DNA of 64,000 bases, taken from contig CAKOIF010000003.1 of NCBI GenBank assembly GCA_934086485.1, positions 1-64,000 of the forward strand. The letters are read 5' to 3'. This DNA is from an uncultured Bacilli bacterium. Its GTDB lineage: Bacteria > Bacillota_I > Bacilli_A > RF39 > UBA660. Of this stretch, positions 25,302 through 33,726 are shown piece by piece (positions within the stretch are counted from its first letter, which is position 1; each line of letters starts with the position of its first letter). Under the pieces are notes generated by a model. It did no database searches, was not told where the DNA came from, and saw only the letters and a program-made list of their open reading frames with translations. A program made the position numbers and the translations under genes.

Positions 25302-25939
25302 CTACCTTTTTTTATGATGTAAAGTTTTTTATTTTTATAAAAAGCATAAAATATTTCACTTAATAAAATATCTTCATTTTCTAAAGTATTTTTAATCCAA
25401 GACTCACTTTTCTTAATATTTTTTAAAGCATCTATATCAATACTTCCATCTATAATGATGGGCATTGGGTAATTACCTTTCATTTTAAGCGGTTTATATT
25501 TAAAGATTGAAAGTTGTCCATTAGGCTCTAAAAAAGCAAATTCAACATCAGATATATCTCTTATTTCTTTTTGTCTTAAAGATAAAAGTAAATCATCAAG
25601 TGTATACCTTTGTTTAATCATTTCATGATAATTTATTTTTCCTTGCGAAATTATAAGTGATGGTTTACCATCAAGAATAAGTCTTAAATGTCTACATTTA
25701 ATTGAAATATATGCTAAAGCAATTTCAAGTACTACCAAAAGAGCAATAGGAATTATTGTTAAATACATGGGATCAGAATGATTTTCAATTGATATTGCAA
25801 CAAGTTCCGCAATTAAGATAGACACTATTAAATCTATGACTCCGAGCTGTCCGACTTCCCTTTTCCCCATCAACCTATAAGATATTGTTATAAAAAAATA
25901 AAAGAATAATGTACGAATAACTACCTTAAATAAAACCAT
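25298..25939 (-). CDS. YetF/DUF421-family membrane protein
   Basis: 213 residues. Three N-terminal membrane helices (about 5-80) include the family motif YRLMGKREVGQLGVIDLIV, followed by a soluble domain with DGKP and RQKEIRDISDVEFAFLEPNG, both typical of YetF/YcaP proteins. GGTGATAAA precedes the ATG. In Bacillus, YetF-type proteins have been linked to germination or membrane physiology, but the molecular role is unclear. Length is normal for the family. It overlaps the convergent DUF1653 gene by four bases. Confidence 0.9.
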   Translation of the reverse strand: MVLFKVVIRTLFFYFFITISYRLMGKREVGQLGVIDLIVSILIAELVAISIENHSDPMYLTIIPIALLVVLEIALAYISIKCRHLRLILDGKPSLIISQGKINYHEMIKQRYTLDDLLLSLRQKEIRDISDVEFAFLEPNGQLSIFKYKPLKMKGNYPMPIIIDGSIDIDALKNIKKSESWIKNTLENEDILLSEIFYAFYKNKKLYIIKKGS

Positions 25940-26002
25940 TTTATCACCACTATTATTATGTTTAAAGTAATATAATTTTAATCATGTCATACTATTTATT
26001 AG

Positions 26003-26383
26003 GTGATTATTATAAAAAAATTATTAGTTTATGGTAAATATATTGGTTTATTTATACTTATTGAGTTATTTATTTCATTTATTTTAGGTTTGTTTAATCT
26101 TATTGGGGTTTCTTCATATATAACAAGTTTAATTTCCTTTGTTATAAATATTTCATTATTTTTTACATTATCTTTTATAAAAGGAAAACACACTAATAAA
26201 AAAGGTATTATGTGTGGTCTTATAAATGGACTAATACTTATCTTAACACTTTTTATTATTACTCTTATCCTATTTATTAAACATTTAAGCCTTACCACAC
26301 TACTTTACTACTTAATACTTTTATCATCCTCGGTTATTGGAGGTATTTTAGGTAAAAATACACAAACTAAAACCCGCACTTAA
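26003..26383 (+). CDS. TIGR04086-type four-helix membrane protein
   Basis: Up to 126 residues with four hydrophobic segments and a short KGKHTNKKG loop after the second, the pattern of TIGR04086 family proteins of Firmicutes. Function is unknown. The start is doubtful. The first in-frame start codon is GTG at 26003, but it lies inside a full AGGTGAT ribosome-binding site (26001-26007). The codon with normal spacing is ATA at 26012, and no ATG, GTG or TTG fits before the first helix. Use of a rare AUA or AUU start is therefore possible. A hairpin at 26369-26392 ends the transcript. Confidence 0.75.
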   Translation: MIIIKKLLVYGKYIGLFILIELFISFILGLFNLIGVSSYITSLISFVINISLFFTLSFIKGKHTNKKGIMCGLINGLILILTLFIITLILFIKHLSLTTLLYYLILLSSSVIGGILGKNTQTKTRT

Positions 26384-26396
26384 GCGAGTTTTTATT
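26369..26396 (+). terminator. Intrinsic terminator of the TIGR04086-type gene
   Basis: AAAACCCGC and GCGAGTTTT pair across ACTTAA with one mismatch, followed by TTATTTT. It also abuts the 3' end of the convergent abiEii gene. Confidence 0.7.
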
Positions 26397-27252
26397 TTAA
26401 ATTATTAGTAATTTCTTTGAAAAAATTTTCATTCCAAAGCTTTAAAATTTGTGTATTATTAATAAAGGGCAAAACATCCTTTTTAGCATCTTCATAATTA
26501 ATTTCACTAAACTTTTTGTTTAATAAATCTTTTAAAACATCAATGTTAAAATCATCATTTTTTTCTAGTACATTAGAATCAATTAATTTATTTTTTATAA
26601 GTTCAATATTTATTTTTGCATTGCTAATTAATAAGTAAATATAATCATATAAATCTCTTCCTTTAGTTCTAAAACTCCAGTTTCTACATAAGATTGCGTG
26701 AACCTTACCCGCAAGTAAAGAGGGCTCATCATAAAGGTTTATTTGATGTGGGGATGGAAGTACTTTATATTTAATTTCATAAGTTGCTCCAATTGGTGGA
26801 TTGATATCAACTTCAAATTTAACTTTTATATTTTTTAATAAATTATTATAAGTAGTACTTTCTTCCCTAGGAAAAAATCTTAAAATATGCTCTAATGTAT
26901 CTCCCTTTAAAAATGCAGAGGTAATATTAGAATCGGATTTTTTTTGCTTTGCACTTATTTCCATATTGATTCCATAAGAATTCAGTTCATTTTCTATATA
27001 TGAAAAGTATTTACTTAAATCAAAATTTTTATCTGGACTTATTAAAGCAAAATCCAAATCTTCGGAAAATCTATCTATATTATAAAATATTCTTAATGCT
27101 GTTCCTCCATAAAATGCTACTTTATCAAAAAAATCACTTCGAGAAAGTCCACACAATACTACTTCTTGAATAATTTCTTTTAAAGCATTTATTTCATCAT
27201 TAATATTTTTGGTTTCATAACCAGCAAGCATTTGAATAATTATATCATTCAT
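26392..27252 (-). CDS. abiEii: AbiEii-family nucleotidyltransferase toxin
   Basis: 286 residues with the DNA-polymerase-beta-like nucleotidyltransferase motif GGTALR near residue 51 and DLDF near residue 68, then the AbiEii pattern of KVKFEVDINPP and a KGRDLYDYIYL helix near residue 210. AbiEii/MenT-type toxins transfer nucleotides to tRNA acceptor ends or otherwise block translation. The gene overlaps its upstream partner, an AbiEi-like antitoxin, by eight bases, the usual antitoxin-first arrangement. All catalytic residues are present, so the toxin looks intact. Confidence 0.9.
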   Translation of the reverse strand: MNDIIIQMLAGYETKNINDEINALKEIIQEVVLCGLSRSDFFDKVAFYGGTALRIFYNIDRFSEDLDFALISPDKNFDLSKYFSYIENELNSYGINMEISAKQKKSDSNITSAFLKGDTLEHILRFFPREESTTYNNLLKNIKVKFEVDINPPIGATYEIKYKVLPSPHQINLYDEPSLLAGKVHAILCRNWSFRTKGRDLYDYIYLLISNAKINIELIKNKLIDSNVLEKNDDFNIDVLKDLLNKKFSEINYEDAKKDVLPFINNTQILKLWNENFFKEITNNLK

Positions 27253-27835
27253 TTTTATTCCTCCTTAAAAATTTTGCTAATAATGACACATTTGTTGAAT
27301 GGTATAATTCACTTAATTTTTCAATTTTTGCAAAATCTAAATTGTAAAATTCTTCTTCATCAATTCTTAAGTCATCAAACAACATAATTTGCATATTTTT
27401 TAAATTATTTAAGGGTTTTAAAGAATATAATTTATCACATAATGCTTTTTCAGCAGTGGCCATAATAAAAGAATAATTCCCCTCTTGTTTCAAAATTATT
27501 TCATAGGGAAATGCTCTTGATGGAACATCTTCATAACTAAATGTACCAAAATGATTATTATATATTTTTCTTTTCTTTTTATTAAATGTTGCACAAGTAA
27601 CTGCATTAACCCTTTCTGGTATTAAGCCATAATACGACAGTGCATATTCAAAAGATATATAAGATGGCCCGTATATACTACTTGCAAGTAAATATGCTGA
27701 AGTATCACCATTTGTTTCATATAAACCATTCACAATTCTGTAGAGTTTTTTATCTTTAACTTCCCTACATATTTTATTATTTATATTTGCGTAATCTTTT
27801 AAAGAATTCTTTAACATATTATTTGTAATTAGCAT
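27245..27835 (-). CDS. abiEi: AbiEi-like antitoxin and transcriptional regulator
   Basis: 196 residues from the ATG at 27835, which has GAGGTGA upstream; an earlier in-frame start at 27883 has no such site. A short N-terminal winged-helix-like region (about 1-45, with LYRIVNGLYET) precedes the AbiEi C-terminal domain, recognised by YISFEYALSYYGLIPE and AEKALCDKLY. AbiEi proteins neutralise AbiEii and repress their own operon by binding inverted repeats at the promoter. The N-terminal DNA-binding part is short but present. The gene overlaps abiEii by eight bases. Confidence 0.88.
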   Translation of the reverse strand: MLITNNMLKNSLKDYANINNKICREVKDKKLYRIVNGLYETNGDTSAYLLASSIYGPSYISFEYALSYYGLIPERVNAVTCATFNKKKRKIYNNHFGTFSYEDVPSRAFPYEIILKQEGNYSFIMATAEKALCDKLYSLKPLNNLKNMQIMLFDDLRIDEEEFYNLDFAKIEKLSELYHSTNVSLLAKFLRRNKNE

Positions 27836-27888
27836 ATTTTCACCTCTAAATACCATTTTATAGTATTTTATAAGGAAAATCAAGCATA

Positions 27889-27913
27889 AAAAAACACCTA
27901 GTCAAAACTAGGT
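27889..27913 (-). terminator. Intrinsic terminator of the rpsB-tsf operon
   Basis: ACCTAGT-CAAA-ACTAGGT (27896-27913) with the minus-strand T run opposite 27888-27894, eight bases past the tsf stop. Confidence 0.88.
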
Positions 27914-27920
27914 ATTTTTA

Positions 27921-28793
27921 TTATTTTATTTGATTCATTACTTCTTCAGCAAAGTTGTCATTTCTTTTTTCAAGACCTTCGCCTACTTCATAACGTACCA
28001 TAGAAACGATTTCTCCACCATTATTTTTAACATAATCTTTTACAGATATGTCACCATTTTTGATGAAAGGTTGTTCAGCAAGACAAATTTCTTTGTAATA
28101 TTTTTTAATTCTTCCTTCAACCATTTTTTCAGCTATTTCAGCAGGTTTTCCTTCATTAATAGCAATGTTTCTTTGTACTTCTCTTTCTGCATCTAATACA
28201 TCAGCAGGTACTTCTTGTGTAAATACATAAAGTGGTTTCATAGCAGCAGCTTGCATTGCAACTTCTTTTGCAACTTCTTCGCTTGCTCCTTTAACTACAG
28301 TAAGAACTGAAATTCTACCACCCATATGAATGTATGCACCAAAATGTTCATCATCAGTTTTAGTAATTTTTTCAAATCTTCTTAAAGAAAGTTTTTCTCC
28401 GATTTTAGCTGTTTTAGCAACAATTAAATCATTTAATGTTTCACCAGCATATGGTAAATTCTTAGCTTCCTCTAAAGTATTTGCATTACCTTCAAGAATA
28501 GTTTTTCCTAAAGCATCAACAAATTCTCTAAATTCAGTATTATTACTTACGAAGTCAGTTTCACTATTTACTTCAATAATAACAGCATTGTTACCATCAA
28601 CATAAATATTTGATAATCCTTCAGCAGCAATTCTGCCTTCTTTTTTAGCAGATTTACTAATTCCTTTTTCTCTTAAGTAATTTATTGCTTTATCTTTATC
28701 ACCGTCACATTCAGATAGAGCTTTTTTGCAATCCATCATTCCTGCACCAGTAATTTCTCTTAATTCTTTTACTAAACTAGCAGTAATTTCCAT
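27921..28793 (-). CDS. tsf: Elongation factor Ts
   Basis: 290 residues, beginning with the UBA-like domain KELREITGAGMMDCKKAL and followed by SETDFVSNN, the TDFV motif that displaces nucleotide from EF-Tu. Length is normal. EF-Ts recycles EF-Tu by promoting GDP release. It follows rpsB by 10 bases with a GGAGG site, the standard rpsB-tsf operon, and ends at an intrinsic terminator. Confidence 0.98.
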   Translation of the reverse strand: MEITASLVKELREITGAGMMDCKKALSECDGDKDKAINYLREKGISKSAKKEGRIAAEGLSNIYVDGNNAVIIEVNSETDFVSNNTEFREFVDALGKTILEGNANTLEEAKNLPYAGETLNDLIVAKTAKIGEKLSLRRFEKITKTDDEHFGAYIHMGGRISVLTVVKGASEEVAKEVAMQAAAMKPLYVFTQEVPADVLDAEREVQRNIAINEGKPAEIAEKMVEGRIKKYYKEICLAEQPFIKNGDISVKDYVKNNGGEIVSMVRYEVGEGLEKRNDNFAEEVMNQIK

Positions 28794-28803
28794 TATATCC
28801 TCC

Positions 28804-29754
28804 TTAGTTTAAAGCATTTATTAATTCTTCTTTTTTCATTGAAGAATAACCTTTAACACCTTTTTCTTTAGCAATTGCTTTTAGTTCTGCAAGTGTTTTA
28901 GAACTTAAATCATCACTATTTTCTTCTTCGTCTTCAACGATATCATTAATTAAGTAAACATCACTTTCTTTACCTTCTTTAACTTTTTCATCGATAACTT
29001 CACCAGCAATTAATTCTTCCATTGATGCATTTTTCTTATTTTTATCTTCCTCAGTTACATAATCAACTATTTCTAAGTTATTAGCTTCACAAATAGCGTT
29101 TGTAAGTACTCCAAGTAAAACTTTAATACTTCTTACAGCATCATCATTTCCTGGAATAACATAGTCAACTAAATCTGGATCTCCATTAGTATCAACTACA
29201 CCAAATACTGGAATATGAAGTTTTCTAGCTTCTTTAATTGCATTGTATTCTTTTCTTGGATCTACAATGATTAATGCCTGTGGAAGTTTAGTCATTTCTC
29301 TAATACCACAAAGAAGTGTATTTAATTTGTCATATTCTTTCTTAATTTTAATAACTTCTTTTTTAGGTAGTGCTTCAAATGTTCCATCACTTTCCATTTT
29401 TTCAATGTCCTCAAGTCTTTTAACTCTTTTTCTAATAGTTCTGAAGTTAGTTAAAGTTCCTCCAAGCCATCTTTCAGTTACATAGTAAGAATTACTTCTA
29501 AGTGCTTCTTCTACTGCAACTTCTCCTGATTGTTTTTTAGTTCCTACAAATAAGAACTTTCCACCATTACTAGCAATAGTCTTAATTTCACTATAAGCTT
29601 CTTCTAGTAATTTTTGTGTTTTTTCAAGATCAATAATATAAATATCATCTCTTGAATTATAAATGTACTCTTTCATTTTAGGATTCCATCTTTTAGTTTG
29701 ATGTCCAAAATGAACTCCTGCTTCTAATAAATAACTCATAGAAACAACGGCCAT
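28804..29754 (-). CDS. rpsB: 30S ribosomal protein S2 with C-terminal Rho_N/SAP-like extension
   Basis: 316 residues. Residues about 1-225 are canonical S2, with GVHFGHQTKRWNPKM at the start, VGTKKQ, RWLGGTLTNF and VVDTNGDPDLVDYVIPGNDDA. After that comes an acidic linker and a C-terminal segment of about 32 residues (TLAELKAIAKEKGVKGY, then KKEELINAL) that matches the Rho_N/SAP-like helix-turn-helix fold. S2 proteins are usually about 250 residues, so the extension is additional. It could bind RNA or nucleic acid at the ribosome surface. AAGGAGGGATATTTT precedes the ATG and the upstream leader is structured. Confidence 0.97.
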   Translation of the reverse strand: MAVVSMSYLLEAGVHFGHQTKRWNPKMKEYIYNSRDDIYIIDLEKTQKLLEEAYSEIKTIASNGGKFLFVGTKKQSGEVAVEEALRSNSYYVTERWLGGTLTNFRTIRKRVKRLEDIEKMESDGTFEALPKKEVIKIKKEYDKLNTLLCGIREMTKLPQALIIVDPRKEYNAIKEARKLHIPVFGVVDTNGDPDLVDYVIPGNDDAVRSIKVLLGVLTNAICEANNLEIVDYVTEEDKNKKNASMEELIAGEVIDEKVKEGKESDVYLINDIVEDEEENSDDLSSKTLAELKAIAKEKGVKGYSSMKKEELINALN

Positions 29755-29871
29755 AAAATATCCCTCCTTCGTTATTACACCTTAATGCTTCTTCCTAACA
29801 TTTCACCCTCTTCGAGCACTCGAAACATTAGTCCACATTAATGTTTATTTGCTTTTAAAGCCAAGATTATA
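29755..29871 (-). promoter_or_regulatory. Structured rpsB leader and promoter, candidate S2 autoregulatory element
   Basis: The leader of about 100 bases contains AACATTA-ATGTGGAC-TAATGTT followed by TTCGAG-TG-CTCGAA, two perfect stems, then a stretch reaching the ribosome-binding site. A TATAAT -10 lies at 29866-29871 on the minus strand with a weak -35. Autoregulatory leaders for S2 are known in bacteria, but I cannot match this one to a named family. Confidence 0.5.
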
Positions 29872-29876
29872 TTATC

Positions 29877-29904
29877 AAAAAAAGCACTATAAATCAAGTG
29901 CTTT
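29877..29904 (-). terminator. Intrinsic terminator ending the synthetase-paralogue/MccF operon
   Basis: Minus-strand AAAGCACT-TGATTTAT-AGTGCTTT followed by further T. It lies about 65 bases after the stop of the last S66 peptidase gene and just before the rpsB promoter. Confidence 0.85.
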
Positions 29905-29969
29905 TAGCCGGAATATTTTCGTTTGTACCAATTTTTTTCCAATTCCATACTACCATTTACAAATTATAA

Positions 29970-31040
29970 TTAATTTAATATTTTTGAAATTATTACAATT
30001 TTTTTATTATCAAAGTCAACTTCAGTTAAAGCACCATAAGGTATAATACATCTAGGATAAGAATGTCCAAAATTAACATTATATAAAATTGGGGTGTCTA
30101 AATCTTTAAAAATATTTTTATATACTTCTTTATATTCTGTATAATAAGCTTCACAGATTGGCTTACCAACTAAAATTCCCTGAACACTAGATAATATTTT
30201 TCTGCTCTTTAATTCATTTAAAAATTTTTCAAGTTTTTCAGGTAACATTTTTTCTTCAGAAGTTTCTAAAAATAGTATTTTATCATTAAATTCTTCAGAT
30301 GTTGGAATTAGATTATACTTTATTGCTATTTTATTTTCATCACCATAACGCTCTCCAGTTAGTAAATCATAAATTGAATCAATACATCCGCCAAATAGTT
30401 TACCTTTTTTTACACCGTGGCCATTTAATAATTCATAACCGTGAGTTTCTTTCATTGAAATTCTTGGTATACCAATAGACTTTTCACTATAATCTTTTCT
30501 GTCCAAATACCATATAGGGCTTGATTTAATTTCAATATTTTTGGGATTTTCAAAGAATAAACTAAAATATTCTTTAGTATATGGTAACATTTCCGTATCT
30601 AATTCACATAAATCAGTCAAGAAGGCTGGTCCATAAAAAGTTTGTAATCCAAGTCTACTAAACATTAAATGATTAATTGTTGTATCAGAAAAACCTGTAA
30701 ATATTTTGGGGTTATTTTTAACTGCATTTATAAATTCAAAATCTTCCATCAAATAAGGAATAGTTCTATAAGTATCATCTCCTCCAATTGCGGTAATAAT
30801 CATTTTTATGTTATCATCCATAAATGCTTGTTTTAAATCTTCTGCTCTTTTTTCTGGATTATTTTTTAAGTATTCAATTCCTTTTAGAGCATTTGGCATT
30901 ATAACAGGAACAAGACCAAATTCCTTTAGTCTTTTTATTCCAATTTCTAATTCGTGTTTAATAAAATTTTCTCCTAATATGCCACTTGATAAACTTACTA
31001 TGGCTACTTTATCACAAATTTTAAGATGATATGGTTTCAT
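29970..31040 (-). CDS. S66-family serine peptidase, MccF/LD-carboxypeptidase-like (second copy)
   Basis: 356 residues. The S66 triad positions are visible: nucleophile Ser in GFSDTT (about residue 118), Glu in LFLETSEE and His in NFGHSYP. GGDDTYRTIPYL in the N-terminal half and the closing PYGALTEVDF are also typical. S66 enzymes are either murein LD-carboxypeptidases or MccF-type peptidases, which hydrolyse the bond between an amino acid and the nucleotide of microcin C-like toxins. It is the last gene of the operon that starts at 35771, six bases after a paralogue. Two tandem copies beside synthetase paralogues favour the MccF-like immunity role; the ribosome-binding site is weak. Confidence 0.85.
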   Translation of the reverse strand: MKPYHLKICDKVAIVSLSSGILGENFIKHELEIGIKRLKEFGLVPVIMPNALKGIEYLKNNPEKRAEDLKQAFMDDNIKMIITAIGGDDTYRTIPYLMEDFEFINAVKNNPKIFTGFSDTTINHLMFSRLGLQTFYGPAFLTDLCELDTEMLPYTKEYFSLFFENPKNIEIKSSPIWYLDRKDYSEKSIGIPRISMKETHGYELLNGHGVKKGKLFGGCIDSIYDLLTGERYGDENKIAIKYNLIPTSEEFNDKILFLETSEEKMLPEKLEKFLNELKSRKILSSVQGILVGKPICEAYYTEYKEVYKNIFKDLDTPILYNVNFGHSYPRCIIPYGALTEVDFDNKKIVIISKILN

Positions 31041-31046
31041 AAATTT

Positions 31047-32066
31047 TCATTCACTTTCAATAATAATCTTTTTTTCATCAAGGTTAACTACAGCATTCAG
31101 TCCATATGGAATAATACACATTGGTGCGGTATGACCAAAATTAACATTGTATAAAATCGGTAGGGTTAAATTTTGTTCTTTTATTAATTTAAGAATTACT
31201 TTCTTATATTCTTCATAATATACTTCACCTTTTGGCTTTCCAATAATAATGCCATTGAGCTTACTTATGATTCCCAAAGCTATTAAATGCCTAAAAAAAT
31301 ATAGCATATCATTTGGAGATGGTTTAACTTCGCTTGTTTCAATAAATAATATTTTATTTTCCCATTCATTGACATCTGGCCAGATGATTGTTCCAATAAT
31401 CATATTCATTACATCTAAACATCCTCCAAGTAATTTTCCTTGAAATACACCACTTCCATTTAGTACTTCATACCCGTGAGATTCTTTTACCATTTTTCTA
31501 AAATCATTGTCTTTAGTTTGATCAGTCCAATCTATCCTGTCATTAGTCCATTCTTGACTAGACTCTATTATTAAATTATCATTGCTAAACAAGACACTTT
31601 CTAAATATTTTTGTGTGTATTTATGCATACTTCCATTTTCTGCAATTTCAGATAGTAATGATGGACCATAATACGATGTTATTCCATTTTTATACATTAA
31701 CATATGTGTTACTGTAGTATCTGAATAACCTATAAAAATTTTGGGATTATTTTTTATAATTTCATTATCTACATAAGGTATTATTCTTATGCTATCATCT
31801 CCACCAATCATTGTAAATATAGCTTTTATTTTCTTATCTTTAAAAGCATTCATTAAATCTTCTGCTCTCGCTTCAGGATGCTCATATAAATATTGTATTC
31901 CTTTTAAAGCATTTGGCATAGTAACAACATTTAATCCAAATATTTTTTCTAATCTTTCTTTTCCTATTAAGTAACGATGATAAAATTCTTTTTCACCACC
32001 CATACCGCTAGATAAACTTACTATCGCAACAGTATCACCCTTTTTTAATTTTTTTGGTACAACCAT
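31047..32066 (-). CDS. S66-family serine peptidase, MccF/LD-carboxypeptidase-like (first copy)
   Basis: 339 residues with AGGAGG before the ATG. Catalytic elements are Ser115 in GYSDTT, Glu in FIETSE and His in NFGHTAP. It aligns end to end with the neighbouring paralogue, sharing the N-terminal DTVAIVSLSSG, PNALKGI and GGDDS, but the two have diverged well beyond recent duplication. It may cleave a different aminoacyl or peptidyl nucleotide, or share peptidoglycan recycling duties. In this operon, which also holds two class II synthetase-like proteins and a methyltransferase, a self-immunity or trimming role is more likely (inference). Confidence 0.86.
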   Translation of the reverse strand: MVVPKKLKKGDTVAIVSLSSGMGGEKEFYHRYLIGKERLEKIFGLNVVTMPNALKGIQYLYEHPEARAEDLMNAFKDKKIKAIFTMIGGDDSIRIIPYVDNEIIKNNPKIFIGYSDTTVTHMLMYKNGITSYYGPSLLSEIAENGSMHKYTQKYLESVLFSNDNLIIESSQEWTNDRIDWTDQTKDNDFRKMVKESHGYEVLNGSGVFQGKLLGGCLDVMNMIIGTIIWPDVNEWENKILFIETSEVKPSPNDMLYFFRHLIALGIISKLNGIIIGKPKGEVYYEEYKKVILKLIKEQNLTLPILYNVNFGHTAPMCIIPYGLNAVVNLDEKKIIIESE

Positions 32067-32076
32067 TTTAATCCTC

Positions 32077-32625
32077 CTATTTGTATTTTTTTATTTTTTT
32101 CATAATAATATTTATTTTTTCGTCTATTGTTTTATTACCATTAAGATATAGTATTTCACAATTGAATTTTTTCGCCCAATTTTCCGTTTCTTTCTTACAA
32201 CCTAATTTATCATTTGAATAATTGTAATTCATTGCCCATTCCAAGTAACTATTAAATTGTTCATACATATCGCCACCTTTTTTGAACCTATCACCATACA
32301 TTTCATATTCCCTATCTATGATTCTTTTTCTTCTTAACTCATCGCTTGTTTCAATAATTATTAATAAATCAAACTTATCTATCAAAGGTTCAGACCAGGG
32401 ATAAAACATTCCACTAGCAATTGTTGATTTGTTATTAATTAACTCATTTTTCAGTATTTCGCAGGCCTGTTCATCACTTACTGTAATAGTGTAAGGCTGC
32501 ACATTATCTTTCCAAACCCACAATATATCATCAGTATCAATAAAATGGCAATTTAAAATTTTTGATAAAGTTTTGCCTAAAAAAGTTTTTCCACTACCAC
32601 TCGCTCCAGTTATCTGTATATTCAT
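32077..32625 (-). CDS. P-loop kinase-like protein (adenylate/shikimate-kinase type)
   Basis: 182 residues from the ATG at 32625, which overlaps the stop of the preceding gene (ATGA), so translation is coupled. Walker A GASGSGKT is at residues 6-13, with DTDD and a lid-like RRKRIIDREYEMYGDRFKKG following. Such small P-loop proteins phosphorylate nucleosides, nucleotides or small metabolites. The precise substrate is unknown. Its place between a HisRS-like protein and MccF-like peptidases suggests that it handles a nucleotide or an intermediate of the pathway. All P-loop residues are intact. Confidence 0.8.
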   Translation of the reverse strand: MNIQITGASGSGKTFLGKTLSKILNCHFIDTDDILWVWKDNVQPYTITVSDEQACEILKNELINNKSTIASGMFYPWSEPLIDKFDLLIIIETSDELRRKRIIDREYEMYGDRFKKGGDMYEQFNSYLEWAMNYNYSNDKLGCKKETENWAKKFNCEILYLNGNKTIDEKINIIMKKIKKYK

Positions 32626-33725
32626 ATTTTTCTTTTGTAAACCCTTCCTAAATATTCTAAACCCATTCCTGAAGTTACACATTTTTCTTTTGAGTCACTT
32701 AAGATTTTACCAATCCAATCTGTAACTCCTCCATCAACTAAAACTAGCTTTTGACCATTTTTAAATACTACCTCTATATCATAACAAATGCTATCATAAT
32801 ACGTTAATCCAGATTTTCTATTTAACTGCAAGTTAAATTCTATATCATTATATTTTTCGGTTAAAGGAGTTATTACATTTTTTTTGAATATATCAAATAT
32901 TTTTTGTATAGTTAACAAATAATCTCTCGTTACCTCAAGATTTTCTATATTATCGTTAAATGATATAGCATATGGTAATTCTATTTGATATTGAGTAAAA
33001 ATATCATAATCCGGATTAACTGTATTCTTTAATACGGATTGTAACTCTACATTATGTAATTTGTATATTTCTCCAATTAATGGCAAATAACATAAATTTA
33101 CATTAATTGCTTTAATATCTAAATTATCTTTTAAATTATTTATAGCATTAAGCCAATTATAAATCTGCAATTTTAAAGTTGAAAACATATTAATGTTCTC
33201 ATTTCTAAAACTCGAAACTAATGAACACGCTCTAAAATGTTGACTCCAATGTGATTTTTTTCCACTACTATAATTTTGCATTCTAAGTAATCGTGTTGAA
33301 GAAGCTAAATTAATATTATTTTCTTTGCTAGTTTTAATTCTATATGCGCACTCTAAGGCCATTGCTAATGATGAATCACTTATTACTTCAGAATTTCTTA
33401 TACAACTCAAAACGTTATTTTGGTTTGTAAAAGTTAACGAAGAATTTAAACCAAATGGATTAATAGGTGATAACTCAATGCACTCAAAATCCTTATCAAC
33501 TGAATCGAAAAATATATTACTTATCTCATTATATATTCGTGGATCAATTTTTGATGGTTGATATATATTACTTTTTTTTTGATAATTATTTATTAAATTT
33601 GAACAAGAAACTTTTTTTGATCTTTCAGAAAATATATTTAACATAGTACTATTAAAAATTTTTGCACTACTATCTGTTAAATTGTTATAATCTTCTTCTA
33701 TTAAATCTATTTTTTGAATATTCAT
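32622..33725 (-). CDS. HisRS/HisZ-like class II synthetase paralogue
   Basis: 367 residues from the ATG at 33725, which has GGAG six bases upstream; the in-frame GTG at 33737 is less likely. The chain follows the HisRS catalytic core: NPFGLNSSLTFTNQ and VLSCIRNSEVISDSSLAMALE in the first half, a motif 2-like HFRACSLVSSFR, then RKSGLTYYDSICYDIEV and LVDGGVTDWIGKIL (HisRS: YYTGxxF and GGRYDxL) and a motif 3-like SGMGLEYLGRVY at the C-terminus. No anticodon-binding domain follows. HisZ-type paralogues lost tRNA charging and regulate HisG or do other chemistry; no his genes are here. It may form or recognise an aminoacyl-adenylate-like product. Confidence 0.75.
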   Translation of the reverse strand: MNIQKIDLIEEDYNNLTDSSAKIFNSTMLNIFSERSKKVSCSNLINNYQKKSNIYQPSKIDPRIYNEISNIFFDSVDKDFECIELSPINPFGLNSSLTFTNQNNVLSCIRNSEVISDSSLAMALECAYRIKTSKENNINLASSTRLLRMQNYSSGKKSHWSQHFRACSLVSSFRNENINMFSTLKLQIYNWLNAINNLKDNLDIKAINVNLCYLPLIGEIYKLHNVELQSVLKNTVNPDYDIFTQYQIELPYAISFNDNIENLEVTRDYLLTIQKIFDIFKKNVITPLTEKYNDIEFNLQLNRKSGLTYYDSICYDIEVVFKNGQKLVLVDGGVTDWIGKILSDSKEKCVTSGMGLEYLGRVYKRKI

Positions 33726-33726
33726 A

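Noticed and set aside
26392..27835. AbiE pair as part of the left-hand defence island
   Set aside because: It is 16 kb away with housekeeping genes between, and sits as a stand-alone toxin-antitoxin pair.
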